Origin: Neodiprion pinetum
Taxonomy: Eukaryota > Arthropoda > Insecta > Hymenoptera > Diprionidae
NCBI RefSeq assembly: GCF_021155775.2
Contig: NC_060234.1
Span: forward strand, 43,149,026-43,213,025
Length of the DNA: 64,000 nt
Direction of reading: 5' to 3'
Made by a program: the position numbers and the translations under genes. The notes beneath the pieces are model-generated. The model had not been told where the DNA came from and ran no database searches. It saw only the letters and a list, made by a program, of their open reading frames with translations. The stretch's first letter is position 1. Every line of letters starts with the position of its first letter. Below, in pieces: positions 11,238 through 22,783 of the stretch.

Positions 11238-13774
11238 GGTTTTCTATTTTTCTTGTCGTATGTTGAGCTCCGCTTGTACTTTATTGCGTTTTCGAAAGAA
11301 CACTCCAGAATATTCTGCGAGCAGTTCCCGCGCTCTTGGAATTCTGCCTGCGCGGTCTCGGCATGGTGTTCACTTCCGGTGTTGATATGACATCCGGGAC
11401 AATCTTTTGAAACTATACATACAATGCGCATGCGCGAGGTTTATCGGCTGCTCGGGCAGGCTGGCCACTCCGTGCTTCCGCTGTCAAAGTCTGTTTGTGG
11501 CGTCGATGTAGTTCATACAAATTTTTGAGATTAGAATCTCAAACAGTCGAGGTAGTGACTGGTAGTGACTCGGAAAGTTGATGCTAATGCTCTTTGAAAA
11601 TTGGCTTCATTCGACTGAAATGAGAAATCTGTTTAAATGTTGGGTGCTTGGAAGAAACGCAGCAGGTAGGTAGGAACACTTTATTTGATCACTTTTATTA
11701 TTTCTTACATTAGAAATAACAATGAAATTTTTTTCTTTCAACAGGTGATACGGCCAGAATAATTACATCTCTAATGTTTACTGTTATCTGCCTGTTCAAT
11801 TTATCACACGTACAAAAATCATCGCCACTTTCAAGCGACTGAGCAACTTTCTCACTCTCTTGTGATTTCAGGTGGTAATATTGAATTTTATCACTTTTGA
11901 AAATAAGACATTAAGCCGAGCGTTCAGGAAATTTTTAATATCTCACTATCTGTAATAAAACTGTGAATCTTTTTTTTCTCGAAAATAGTTCAACAAAATT
12001 TACAAATAGTCGATAGTCAATGTATTTCTTCCGATCAATGAATTATTGCTACTAGTATTAAAAATTTTCTAATGATCATCAGAATTCATTTCGCAAATTT
12101 TCAATGATTTTCGATTAAATAAATGAAGGGAACCTAATACTCAAATTGAAAATTCAACTAATATTAGATTTATTAAAATGATTTTGCATTTCATGTTAGT
12201 GCGGTTCGAAACAAAGAAAATCTAATCTGAAGCGCAGAACTCAGGAACGTAAATCACATCCTGTGACACAAGTTGAAAATCAACTTTCTCAAAATGCGCC
12301 CAAACATCACAATTAGCTTCAAAGACAATCGTGTTTTAAAGTAATGTCAGAACATTATTACGAGGACACAGACTTATCAGATTCAAGATTGTGTCCCTTG
12401 TTCCATCAAAATAGATGAATATCTGGTTTTTAACGAAGTTCATGAAGATTTTTTTCCAAATAATGTTATCCGATACAATATCTTGTGCATAGTCCTCCGA
12501 ACATCACCTTGTAACAAGGATATGTGGAAAGAGTCCCTTTGTTGCAGGAACCATTAAAAAATTCTTGGTATTCAATTTGTGCTACTGAATATCTTCTGCG
12601 TTTCATATTCCATTTCCAATCTCTAAATGAGATTTTTTTTGCTCAAGACAATGCTAACATAAAACGCAGAAATAATTGCGGTGAATAGAGATTCACAAGC
12701 TTTCAGTCTTAGCGTAGGACCCTATAAAGAGTGTGAAATTGAATTTGGTTATAAGTTGTCGTGCAACTAGCTAGCCAGATGACACCGTCAACTAAGATTA
12801 AATTTAAAGACATTTTTAGATGAAGTTATTTAACGATTCTAGATTTAGATTGATTCAGTTTGCCTCACAAAATTCAACCCTACAATCTAATTGAGGACTT
12901 GAGAAACTATTTATCTGAATTTAATGCCAAAGAGAGTGAAAGTAAGCGTCAAAATAAGATACCAAATTAAATGGTATAAAGTTTGAAAAACAATGCTGGT
13001 CAATAATAATGCTTGAATTACAATGGTGCACAGAATGATTTCTTGGTAGAATGAATTGGCAGCAACGGTTGACTAAAAAACTTATCGCTATTGGCTCGAT
13101 CAAAGTGAAATGATGGGATATTCAGCCATTATGATCTGTAGTATATCCCGCTCTTCAATTTTGCCTCAACTGATGTTAAAAAGGTCGCCATGGCCTGATG
13201 AAATTTACTCTGGAACCTGATGTCTGACGGAACAACCAGGTTCGATGATTATAATGATTGCACCGCTCGAGAAACCAGGATCCTTGCCACCTGAACGTTT
13301 TAACTCTCAGGTAAGGCATAATTTTCCTCGTGTTAATCAAAGTTTAAACTTCGAGCCTGCTGAAAAAAAAAAAAAACGAATTTTATCATTGAATCCATGT
13401 TAAAATATTGTAATAGTCAAAGATCACGTAATTAAAAATTTACGTACATGCTTCTATGGCTGACAAATTTAGTCCCGCTTTGACAATGAATTATTTCGTA
13501 CCTGAAAATATTAGAAGCTATTATTATCAGACAGGATCTTTTGGTATTTTTGGATACAACTAATTTCCAATAAAATGCACAATACATAAATCGTTAATGA
13601 GACGCATTTTTAATTTGATTTAAATAAAGAATCTGTTCACAATAAACGTTGTTTTTACTTACCTACCTGTTTGTCCAGACTCCCACTTGTTAATGACATT
13701 TCGCATTGAATTTCAGATTTTTTCTTTCAATAAATAACATCCAATTTCTGTATCATTTGATATTTGCTTTTCCG
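11238..13774. other. Intergenic region, no gene seen
   Basis: AT-rich DNA between the 5' end of XKR paralogue A and the foldback element. No reading frame has recognisable character. It probably contains the promoter of paralogue A. Confidence 0.5.
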
Positions 13775-14456
13775 AACAAGTTTTATGCGTGCTCGTTTTT
13801 AATAGCTTTGAGGAAGTTCTCACAGTGCAACTTTTGAGCTCCTTTGTAACTCAGCCTGAATAGCTCGCAGGAAGCTCTACCGAGTACCGAGTTTCTCTGA
13901 AAGTACTGTGAGCTATTGATAAATCTCACCTACTTGTAATAAATGTTTCATTATTCGTTGAGAACGTTTCATGTGAAATTCATTGTCCCTTCCCATCTTA
14001 ATTAATTTTTTTATCCGACTATAATTCTTTTCCAAGTTAACACTACAAATTGACACCAACTTGGAAAAGAATTGTAGTCGGAAAAAAAAAATTAAGGTAA
14101 GAACGTTTCATGTGAAATCCATTGTCCCTTCCCACCTTAATTAATTTTTTTATCCGACTATAATTCTTTTCCAAGTTAACACTACAAATTGACACCAACT
14201 TGGAAAAGAATTGTAGTCGGAAAAAAAAATTAAGGTGGGAAGGGACAATGGATTTCACATGAAACGTTCTCAACGAATGATGAAACATTTATGACAAGTA
14301 GGTGAGATTTATCAATAGCTCACAGTACTTTTAGAGAAACTCGGTACTCGGTAGAGCTGCCTGCGAGCTATTCACGCTGAGTTACAAAGGAGCTCAAACG
14401 TTACACTGTGAGAACTTCCTCAAAGCTATTAAAAACGAGCACGCATGAAACTTGTT
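13775..14456. mobile_element. Foldback (long inverted-repeat) element, 682 bp
   Basis: Nearly the whole stretch is self-complementary. The left end AACAAGTTTTATGCGTGCTC matches the reverse complement of the right end (…GAGCACGCATGAAACTTGTT), and the arms pair inward with few mismatches to a short centre near 14050-14180. Within it a ~139-bp block starting GAACGTTTC occurs in direct orientation at 13962 and 14101, with an inverted copy on the right arm. The layout fits a foldback or MITE-like DNA transposon. There is no coding capacity. It lies between XKR paralogues A and B. Confidence 0.85.
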
Positions 14457-14800
14457 TGGTTCAAAAATTTCAGAGCGCTCTGGGGACTTATTCAAATAAG
14501 TTCCCTGGGAGCTTCGTTGGAGGTTTCTGCTGTCTGGGTGTCTTCGCAAGTCGTTCTCTCTCGCTGGTTGACTCGGCTCACGTCAGCTCCCTTCGGTTAC
14601 ACAGTGGCGTTCCTCATTCAGACGGCTCACACCAGCCGTCCATCGATATCACGAGAGACGATTAGATAAAGATATCGCGGTATACTCGACGATCGATCCA
14701 TCATCATCCTATACACCAAAAATTGTTAAAGAAGGATTTATTTTAACAAGGCAGCTATTTTTCGACTATTTTTTCTATTATTATAGGCTGTGATTCGTAC
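14457..14800. other. Spacer downstream of XKR paralogue B
   Basis: Short open stretches exist here on the plus strand but have no protein-like character. It probably contains the 3' untranslated region of paralogue B. Confidence 0.4.
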
Positions 14801-16822
14801 CTATCGTAGCCCATATTTTCTCCTGGATGTTCGTTGGAATGCTGAGTGCGGATTAGTTGTAATTATAACAAAATCGGTTTCCGGTTCTTTGAAGCTATCG
14901 CGATTCGAGATGCCGACCCCACCCTCCACATCTTGGTCTAAAGGCATCGGGTTTTGGATCGTTTGGACTTTCGGAATTTTAAATCCCATCCGAACGAAAG
15001 TGCACATATTCTTAAAATCCAAGAAAGTGAACATGTGTACTAAAGCTAGGAAGGCGCAACAGAAGAGCAGAGCGACATCTCTCCAGGCACTCCATGATGA
15101 GGCTTTGTTTCTACAGCTGAAGAGTTCCATAATTTCGCAGTTTACGTTACAGATGTAAATAGTCCATATCATCCATATGAAAACGATGAACAACAAAATG
15201 TATATTGGCCATTTGCACACTATAAACGTGGTCGCTGATATCCAGCAGACTGAAACATTAATAATAATCTATTGAGTACCAGTTTTTTTTCACCACCGAT
15301 TAGTAAAACAAAATTTCGCGTGTTGTCATCGTTGATTTCAAATCATGCTACAATTTAGACTTTATTATCAAAAAGAGCCACCTTCAAAACTTCCGGATAC
15401 TTGATTTTATGGATAAATGCTTATTCGAACCTCAAGAAACTTGAAAATGCTACCCTCTGTATGGAGGATTCCTAAAAAGGACTATCCGACTTGAGTGAGT
15501 CGAATAACTGACATGTTGAACGATAGCATAAAACCACTAATTTAAACCATGATACAGAGAAAAAATTTAGAGAGTATTATACAGTGTTGACCGTTCGTGA
15601 CGTCACAACTTTTTCCACAGCCAACACAGAAGGCAAAAATTCAGGCCTGTGCTTCGTACAACAAATGTGATAAAAGTATAAAACTTGAAATTCACATACA
15701 TTCTGTTTACTTACCAATGCTGATGTAACATTGCAGCCAAATCCGGAAAACATACCATTTATTTAGTACAGCTCTATGAGAACGACCCGAATATATATAA
15801 AGATAATAGGCTTGCGAATCCACAGCGACAAATATTAACGCAGTCATTCTGATCCACACTGTAAAATTTAAATACTTTCCGATAAGTTCAATGTTGTGAA
15901 AATAAGATTTCTAATAAAATGTCCCAGCAAACATTTCATGTATTCTGTTGCATCAAACATTACGTAAAATATATGTGACTTGGTAATTTTATGTCTAGTA
16001 AATTGTAGAACACAATTCTTATTTATAAGTAGTTAAATATATAAATTATAAGTAATAAAGAATTATACCGTACTTAAACATCCTATCGGTGTCTCCTTCT
16101 GGATCATGCCTGCTAGTTGTACAGTCAGCTGTGGTACGTTTTCTATAAACGATGGCATCAGACAGAGTACAGATAGGTTCTCAATCTTTTTCTCGAGTTC
16201 CTCATCATAACTTATACCAGCAGCTTCGTCGATTTTTCCCGACATTTTGGATTTTCTTAACAGTTTCACATTCATTGCGTAACTGAAACGCTCCCAATAA
16301 TGGCATAGTATCCTCAGATCAAACAGAACGTTAATCATGGCGAAAAGGAAATCTCCTCTTCTACACGAAAATATCTGTTCGTTTTCAGTCAATAGCGATT
16401 TTCATTAGGTCAAAGCTGCGGGGAGCATACTTAATATTCATGCTATGGGAAAATTTATTTACCTTTTCAGTCTCCCGCTGCTTTCGGTGGTTCATCATGG
16501 AAGAAATTAGAAGACTTCCGGCTCCCGATAATCCAATGAAGGTCAACGTTATGCAGCCATACGCAATTTCTTGGTGCGTAAAGTAGTCCTTTGTAGACAT
16601 AATGTCGGAAAACGTGTCGTATATGTGACAAGCGGGTGAACACGTAAAACAGAAAAGCCTGAACCATGATATGTACACTTCGACATCGCAGCCTATGTCG
16701 CCGTCGCGTGCTTCGGACGGCATCGCAATACACGTGGTATCAGTACGTTTTTTACCGCTTCGATAACCGTCCATCGCATCTGGTAATCGTCGATCTGCCA
16801 AATTACAAATTGTTGACAACAA
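14801..16822 (-). CDS. XK-related membrane protein, paralogue B (divergent C-terminus)
   Basis: Four exons join in frame: 16463-16822, 16074-16374, 15715-15858 and 14801-15249, giving 417 residues. The intron phases match the other copies (0, 1, 1). The second donor is GTACGG, the same as in paralogue C. Exon 2 carries the family segment ENVPQLTVQLAG, and exon 1 carries hydrophobic segments in the expected places. The C-terminus is unusual. After FVRMGFK, where the other three copies continue with an aromatic-rich membrane segment and two more hydrophobic stretches, this protein switches to a polar tail ending SRRKYGLR. It therefore lacks the last membrane segments. The start may be the ATG at 16822 or a later in-frame one (MDGYRSGKK). 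Family membership is fairly sure; scramblase function is doubtful. Confidence 0.75.
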
Positions 16823-19800
16823 GTAGTTAATCAGTAGTTTGATATAATTTAATGTGAATATTATTTCTTTATAAACGATTACAGGCTGATTGTTTGAAAT
16901 ATATTGTTCAATTTTGTGCCTCCCGGAATTTCAATTTGCAAACTCGTTGGGATAGAAGTATAAAAAAAATTATTGAAGCACTTCAGAACGTTTTGCAGTC
17001 AATACTTACGAACATTGACGCAAATTTTAAAAGGCATGAAAAAATTTAACCACCGTACGGACACTCGAAATTTATAATTTTTTATTTACCTTTCACCGGT
17101 AAATTTAATGACCAGGTACAAAAACCGTTCATAGAAACCAAAAAAATGGTAACTTTTGATATAACAAAGGAACTTGATGCAAGTATCAACTCACAAAATA
17201 ATTTAATATGCAACAAACGAACGTTAACTAAAACTTGCATCTCAAATCAGAAAATTTGAAAATCATTTGAAGTCCGAAGACGTGGATATGTATTCTAAAT
17301 TTAGAATTACAATCATATTGAAGTTAGTCGAGGAAGAACCGTTATTTCGCAATTTTCGAATTGTCTGAAATTCACTAAACCGTAATAAAACAAAACAGAC
17401 TCATATTTGGAAATCTTAGCTCCTTAAAAATCATTGTAAAATTGGGAATGTAGTGATTTTTTTCCCGTTGTTTGGTCAGAGATGTCTCTGATTTGGTTAC
17501 GTTAACGATACTAACTTCAGCCTCGTGAATTACAACGGGCTTCTGCAGGCTTCGCTGCTTACTCATATAACTGCAGGCTGCCGCTATTTTCAAATTTAAG
17601 TGATTCCGATAATCAGTCATTTGACCGAATTTGCAAATTATGTCGAGTTGTTTCAAAAATATATATGTTGAGAGGCATAAATCTGACCGACGACGGCCAC
17701 AGGGTGCATTTTAGTCGAACCCATGATTACTTAGTTTTGACGACCGTCTGCTATGTTGAGAAATGGTTTTTTCTTTTCATCTTTTGGTGTTTTGACTGTT
17801 ATTAATAAATTACGAATCTCTCATTTCGACCTCATTTCCAAAATTGCGCACCTCCAACGCAATATATCATGATATTACTCATTGGTATAATCATGGGTAC
17901 GTTACAGAAAAAAAGAATTCATCCTGTTGACAAAGTGTGTTTCCTCGAAAAGAGAGGGATCCTCAAAACTTTTTCACGAAGTTCTAGAGTGTTCTAAATA
18001 CTAACCTTAATAGTGCAAATGAAGCCAAAGATTCCGACCAGCTCGTAATTTGAACCTTTTAAAAACTTACTTTACCTACAACACTTGACAAAACGATAAA
18101 AGTGTCGCACCCAACAGTCCCCGCACGAGTGCCAACTGATATACTCGGAGCGGAAGTCCTGTGGGTACCACGTCCTCGTTACGATTAGTACTCTGGCGCA
18201 GATTCAGGAGATATGGCTCCTTCTCACATCCCGCTCCGAAGGCTCGTATGGGAGTAATTATTTTTCTGCGGCTTCGAAACAAATCAGGTCTTCAATTACT
18301 GTTAAGGCGCATTTTGATGAAGCTATATTGCGAAAAATATCTTTTTACTAATCTAACATTGCCTAAAAATATTGTAAATCGATCAAATAACGGCCATATG
18401 GGGATGAGCGCTTATAATTGAATCGAATCGTATGTGAGCGAAGAGTTTTTACCTAAAATACATTTATTTATACGTAGCAATAGTATTTACTTTTGTGTTG
18501 ATATTAATTTATTTCCTAGCGAAATTACCAATATCACTTGTTGCTTAATTTCTACCGGCTTAGCGTTGGTCTAGTGTTATGCCACGTGATATCCCTATGG
18601 ATTTTTGTGTGGGGTGAAAATCCAGACGCCATGTGCAGAATGCAGAGACCATAGCGCATGCGCTATGGCTTTTGCGTTCCGCTTATGGGTTCCGGAGTTT
18701 TATGTGCTTCGGTCTTAGAAATGCCTTTGATTAGCTGTCGCAGAATTAATGTGCATACGTGTACTATTGAAATTAAGGCTTTACTGGTGCTAGAATTCTT
18801 TGGGTCGGGAAAAATCTATTAGTTCCGCGTCACGGTCCCGAAAATCTCGGGGTTCATGAAAGTATCAGTTTTGTCGAAATTTTCGGGATTCCCAGATCTC
18901 CCGATGAAAGATGATGTACTTTTTACTGAAAATATTGATGCTATTTAGATACACGATTCAATATAAGTATTTAGTATTAAGTATTTATCCAATATCATAA
19001 ATTTTAGGTAAGTTTGGTCACCCACGGTTCAGGTTTCTGAAAAAATTCTGTTTTACCGATCATTCCGGATTCGTAAAAAAACCCGATCCGATACGAACCC
19101 GAACTTTTTTCGAGACTTGGAGAACCCGCACAGCCCTAATTAAAATACTGTGACCCTAAAAGCATCAGATCTCAACCTATTGGTTTTTGATGGAAAAAAT
19201 AAAATAAGTTACAAAGAAATGAAATTATTTTTTTCTTAGGATTGACATAACCGATTTGATTGAAAATTTAATATGTTATTGTAATGATTACGGTCAATTT
19301 CATATTTAATGGAATATTAACAGTCTCCTTATGATGCCTACGAAATGGCGAGACACTTTAATTATTGTTTATTACCTAATTTTAAAGGTGCCCAGGGCAG
19401 AGATATGTTGTGCAGGGTATAGGTTTACTTGTGAGTGAATAAAATAAAAAACTCGAAAATACGAATATATAATATATTTATTTAATTTGTATGATACTTT
19501 TAATTCGTTTCCATATACTTTGTATAATTACATATATAATGATTAGACTTGTCGTTCCATATACTACCTGAGATGGAATGTATAAAATTAATTAAAAATC
19601 TTGGAACTCAAAAGATTCCTCAACATAACGCAACATAAAATCATCCCTCTCTTGGATTGTACATAAATATATACACATATATATATATTTTACTATATAC
19701 GCATCTCCTGTTCATTTTGTATTTCCCCTGTCATATGCCAGGGGAGAGATGTTTTTACAGAAAATCGTTGATTGTTTAAACTTGCACAGGACTATCTGTG

Positions 19801-20119
19801 AAAACAAAGTGCAACGACGTTCATCCGTCACGTATTGCCAACTTTGTCCCGAACTCTTAACACGCTTACACGGTATTAATGAGAAAGTTCATTGTATTCG
19901 AAGTTCATCGAATGTTCGAAATTCAGTGCGCCACAGAGAACACATTTTGAAACATAACTGCAGTCATTCTAAATAAAATTATTCTTCATTCTTTACTACT
20001 TTTTTTCCAAAAGACACAAAAATAACCAACATCTTGGAACTAACCGTATATATTGCTGCTATATTCTATTTAAGAGTTATGTTCTTAACTTTATTTGAAG
20101 GTTTTTGTATTCAACTTAT
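16823..20119. other. Intergenic DNA left of the Polinton
   Basis: AT-rich sequence with no recognisable gene. It includes an AT dinucleotide stretch near 19668-19692. Around 18810-19135 the sequence repeatedly contains CCCGA/CGGG-type motifs, which looks like an old repeat fragment. The short open frame at 19749-19976 has no family character. Confidence 0.45.
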
Positions 20120-20125
20120 TCTGTT
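20120..20125. repeat. Polinton target-site duplication, left copy
   Basis: TCTGTT directly abuts the left end of the element and is repeated exactly at 39065-39070. A 6-bp duplication is the size typical for Maverick/Polinton integration. Confidence 0.93.
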
Positions 20126-20190
20126 AGTAGTATAGGGGCACTTTGGGGCGTCACAACAAACCCCCCTCGCACCCCTCTCCGGCGCCAGCC

Positions 20191-20662
20191 CCTCGCCTAG
20201 GAGTGACTTTGGGGCGCCTTCCCCTTCCCCCGCCGCCCCTCGCCTAGGAGTGACTTTGGGACGCCTTCCCCTTCCCCCGCCGCCCCTCGCCTAGGAGTGA
20301 CTTTGGGACGCCTTCCCCTTCCCCCGCCGCCCCTCGCCACGGAGCGAATTTTGGGACGCCATCCCCTTCCCCCGCCGCCCCTCGCCACGGAGCGAATTTG
20401 GGACGCCTTCCCCTTCCCCCGCCGCCCCTCGCCACGGAGCGAATTTTGGGACGCCATCCCCTTCCCCCGCCGCCCCTCGCCTCGGAGTGAATTTTGGGAC
20501 GCCATCCCCTTCCCCCGCCGCCCCTCGCCACGGAGCGAATTTGGGACGCCTTCCCCTTCCCCCGCCGCCCCTCGCCTAGGAGTGACTTTGGGACGCCATC
20601 CCCTTCCCCCGCCGCCCCTCGCCTCGGAGCGAATTTTGGGGCCCCTTCCCCTTCCCCCGCAG
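20191..20662 (+). repeat. 47-48-bp minisatellite in left TIR, about 10 units
   Basis: Units begin CCCCTCGCC and end CCCCCGCCG. Two main sequence classes alternate: CTAGGAGTGACTTTGGG and CACGGAGCGAATTTTGGG. An eleventh, degenerate unit follows. The long open frames here (RGGGGRG-type peptides) come only from the repeat. Confidence 0.95.
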
Positions 20663-21279
20663 CCCCTCGTCTAGGAGGTATTTTATTCTAGAAGCTTCTC
20701 CGGACGACCACCCCTTTCCCGCAACCCCTTACCAAGGAGCGGTTTTTCCGCCTCGAAGTTCCGCGGCTCGTCAGCCCTTCGCCCGTGACCCCCTCGCCGC
20801 GTGGTGAATATCGTGTGACGACCCCTTACCCCGGGTACCGTTGACCGCGAATCAGATTCCGGACTCTACGGGATGGCCTCTGGGCCTGTGCACCCTGACC
20901 ATGGGACGATCCCCTTACCCTGGTGCCCCTGGCCGTGCGGCCGATTCTGGGGCCACCTACCCATCTGGCCCCGCTACCTCCGTTCACGAAGCGAACTCTG
21001 CGACTTGGACGTTTGGGGTTACAGGTCCTCCACCCCGGCTCTCGTTCTTTCTCCATCCCTGCTCTCTGTGTCGGGTGCTCGTGTCACTGACCTTACCCAG
21101 CCGTCAGTGTTTATCCTAAGGTTTACGTGCGCTTGGAAAATATAGACCTGGTCACTCTCTCTCTCTTTCTTAATGCAAGACTATAGGCATACTTAGATGT
21201 ACGAGGATCAGGGTGGGTGGGTGAGGAAACAGAACTCAATGGTGGATTGCATAGAAAAATCAAATCTCATCCTCGCAGG

Positions 21280-21285
21280 TTTATT
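21280..21285 (-). terminator. Polyadenylation signal in left TIR
   Basis: AATAAA on the minus strand, about 40 bp past the stop of the leftward membrane-protein gene. The same hexamer occurs at the mirror position of the right TIR (37950-37955) on the plus strand. Confidence 0.55.
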
Positions 21286-21321
21286 CGGTTAACGCAGGTG
21301 CAAATACATACATGGTTATTA

Positions 21322-21615
21322 CTATTTGTTTGCTTGTTGTTGGAGCAGGATGTTTTTATTTGTTATAGTTACAGCGCCCCACATCACCACTATACTTATA
21401 ATAATTATAGCAATCACGAGTATAGACAGTACCACCCATGGATAAGGCTGTTCTTCGGGCACGTACAATGGTTCATCTACAGCATCTGCGTTCGCTTGGC
21501 GGGGTGTAGCCGTGTTGATCCGAGTCTCTTCACACGAAAAAATTCTCAGGGTAACACATACGTCTGATATTTCCTCTTGATTAATTTCGAGTTGTACGGT
21601 GCCCTTGGTCTTCAT
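21322..21615 (-). CDS. Small Polinton membrane protein
   Basis: 97 residues. The first ~60 are polar, and one strong hydrophobic segment (roughly residues 61-83, WVVLSILVIAIIIISIVVMW) is followed by a short polar tail with glutamines. It is probably a single-pass tail-anchored or type I-like protein. I do not recognise a family; small membrane proteins are common accessory genes in Polintons and adintoviruses. It lies 62 bp downstream of the larger leftward gene and may share its promoter. Its stop codon sits exactly on the inner border of the TIR, so its 3' untranslated region and poly(A) signal come from the repeat. Function is unknown. Confidence 0.65.
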   Translation of the reverse strand: MKTKGTVQLEINQEEISDVCVTLRIFSCEETRINTATPRQANADAVDEPLYVPEEQPYPWVVLSILVIAIIIISIVVMWGAVTITNKNILLQQQANK

Positions 21616-21677
21616 TGCGAAATAGCGGACAGGAGGTTATCCCGATGCTTGATGATGGTAGTGTCGAAATAGTTTGT

Positions 21678-22553
21678 TCAGAGGCTGGCTAAGGCTTTGT
21701 CCTCAGTTTCGATGGCCTGCTTGATTTCAGCAGCGAGGTATGATGGAAACAGACGGGTAATTTCAAGGAGAACAATACTGAGGTAATTCTCGGCAAAGGC
21801 AGGATTCGCTGACGACGCGATGTGTTCTAGGACAGCGCCGTATTCCTTCTCCGCTATTTGCCTGATGCGATGAAGACTCGGTTCCTTGAGCTGCGTCAGA
21901 TTCACTTTCTCGGCTATGTATGCGACGTATGATTTCTTGCACTCGTTTACCGAATGGGCTAAACGCTGAAGCCTTCGTAGCCGTTCGTCGACACACACAA
22001 ATATAGCTTTAAGTCCGTTGAATGTGGATTTCTGCATTACAATGGTGGGTTGATACACTTTCTGGCGTTTGGCGGGTGACTGAAAGTTCTCATCCTGGGT
22101 GGCCGTGTCTGCGCAGTCTGATTCCTTATCTTCTGATTCGGTGACTTCGGATTCCGTAGGTATTTCAAATCTGACGGCTCGCTCACCGTGTGCTGTTGAC
22201 AATTCGACGTTGCAGCCACCAAGCTCAATCCGATTAAAATACCATTGGGCATCGGTGTATCCTTCTATGTCAAGGTATTCGGAGATATTGTCCAACTCAT
22301 CTGCGAGTCGCGACCAGGCCGCTGGTGTCAGACGCACGCCGCCGGAGGAGTTGTTGACGAGTTTGATGACCGGTTCAAACTGATCGTCGAGCCGTAGACC
22401 GAGACCGATGACTATTTTCTTCGTAAAAGAATTATTTAGACTATACGTTGTCGACAACAGCAGATTTTTCTCAGTCTTTTTCAAAGCCTTCGTAAATGTT
22501 TTATACATTTTATTCACGTTGCCCATTGGTGCAGAAGATTTGGATGTAGCCAT
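21678..22553 (-). CDS. Leftward Polinton protein with PC4-like segment
   Basis: 291 residues. Residues ~45-95 read IVIGLGLRLDD, then FEPVIKLVNN, then GVRLTPAAWSRLADELDN. This spacing and the 'G-L-T/N-P-x-x-W-x-x-L' pattern resemble the single-stranded DNA-binding domain of the transcriptional coactivator PC4. An acidic, serine-rich linker (residues ~130-160) follows, then a helical C-terminal half of unknown type (about 165-290). A PC4-like protein could act in late transcription or in handling ssDNA during replication, but that is inference from a weak resemblance. The ATG at 22553 lies about 40 bp below a well-placed TATA/initiator pair, which supports the start. No break is seen. Confidence 0.7.
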   Translation of the reverse strand: MATSKSSAPMGNVNKMYKTFTKALKKTEKNLLLSTTYSLNNSFTKKIVIGLGLRLDDQFEPVIKLVNNSSGGVRLTPAAWSRLADELDNISEYLDIEGYTDAQWYFNRIELGGCNVELSTAHGERAVRFEIPTESEVTESEDKESDCADTATQDENFQSPAKRQKVYQPTIVMQKSTFNGLKAIFVCVDERLRRLQRLAHSVNECKKSYVAYIAEKVNLTQLKEPSLHRIRQIAEKEYGAVLEHIASSANPAFAENYLSIVLLEITRLFPSYLAAEIKQAIETEDKALASL

Positions 22554-22587
22554 AGTTCACGTGAGGATTCTTCCGTAGTTGTCGCAA

Positions 22588-22620
22588 GACTGACGCTCTT
22601 TTGTATCTCACTTGAATATA
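22588..22620 (-). promoter_or_regulatory. Core promoter for the leftward genes
   Basis: On the minus strand TATATT (plus 22615-22620) is followed about 29 bp later by the arthropod-type initiator TCAGTC (plus 22588-22593; predicted start at 22591). The first ATG, at 22553, follows after 38 bases. The spacing is that of a standard TATA-Inr promoter. Confidence 0.6.
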
Positions 22621-22783
22621 GAGGGTGTAACCCCCCACTCTACAAAATGGCGTTTACAGCGTGACTAAAAAGAATTAACGAAATTCTAATGCCTCGTATG
22701 ATTCAGGCGTTCCTTACCAGACTATATCAAGCTTACGCCGTTGATTATATTTCGTTTCCACGATGGGGAGTAAGACAAATGTA

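Larger units (their letters stand above)
20126..21322 (+). repeat. Polinton left terminal inverted repeat (1197 bp)
   Basis: Matches the reverse complement of 37913-39064 with few substitutions. The inner boundary falls after GGTTATTAC, exactly at the stop codon of the leftward membrane-protein gene. The outer half contains the 47-bp GC-rich minisatellite; the inner half is unique sequence including a GA-rich run. Confidence 0.95.

Noticed and set aside
17375..17656. 93-codon minus-strand frame upstream of XKR paralogue B
   Set aside because: No splice support, no family resemblance, and AT-rich composition typical of chance frames here.
18560..18640. Possible tRNA (GGTCTAGTG-like A-box)
   Set aside because: I could not fold a cloverleaf or find a matching B-box at the right distance.
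20197..20691. Long open frames on both strands with RGGGGRG/PPPLATER-type repeats
   Set aside because: They are translations of the 47-bp GC-rich minisatellite in the TIR; both strands and several frames stay open for compositional reasons.
20826..21145. Open frames in the inner TIR (both strands)
   Set aside because: Present in both TIRs but overlapping each other in several frames, with no family character; composition explains them.
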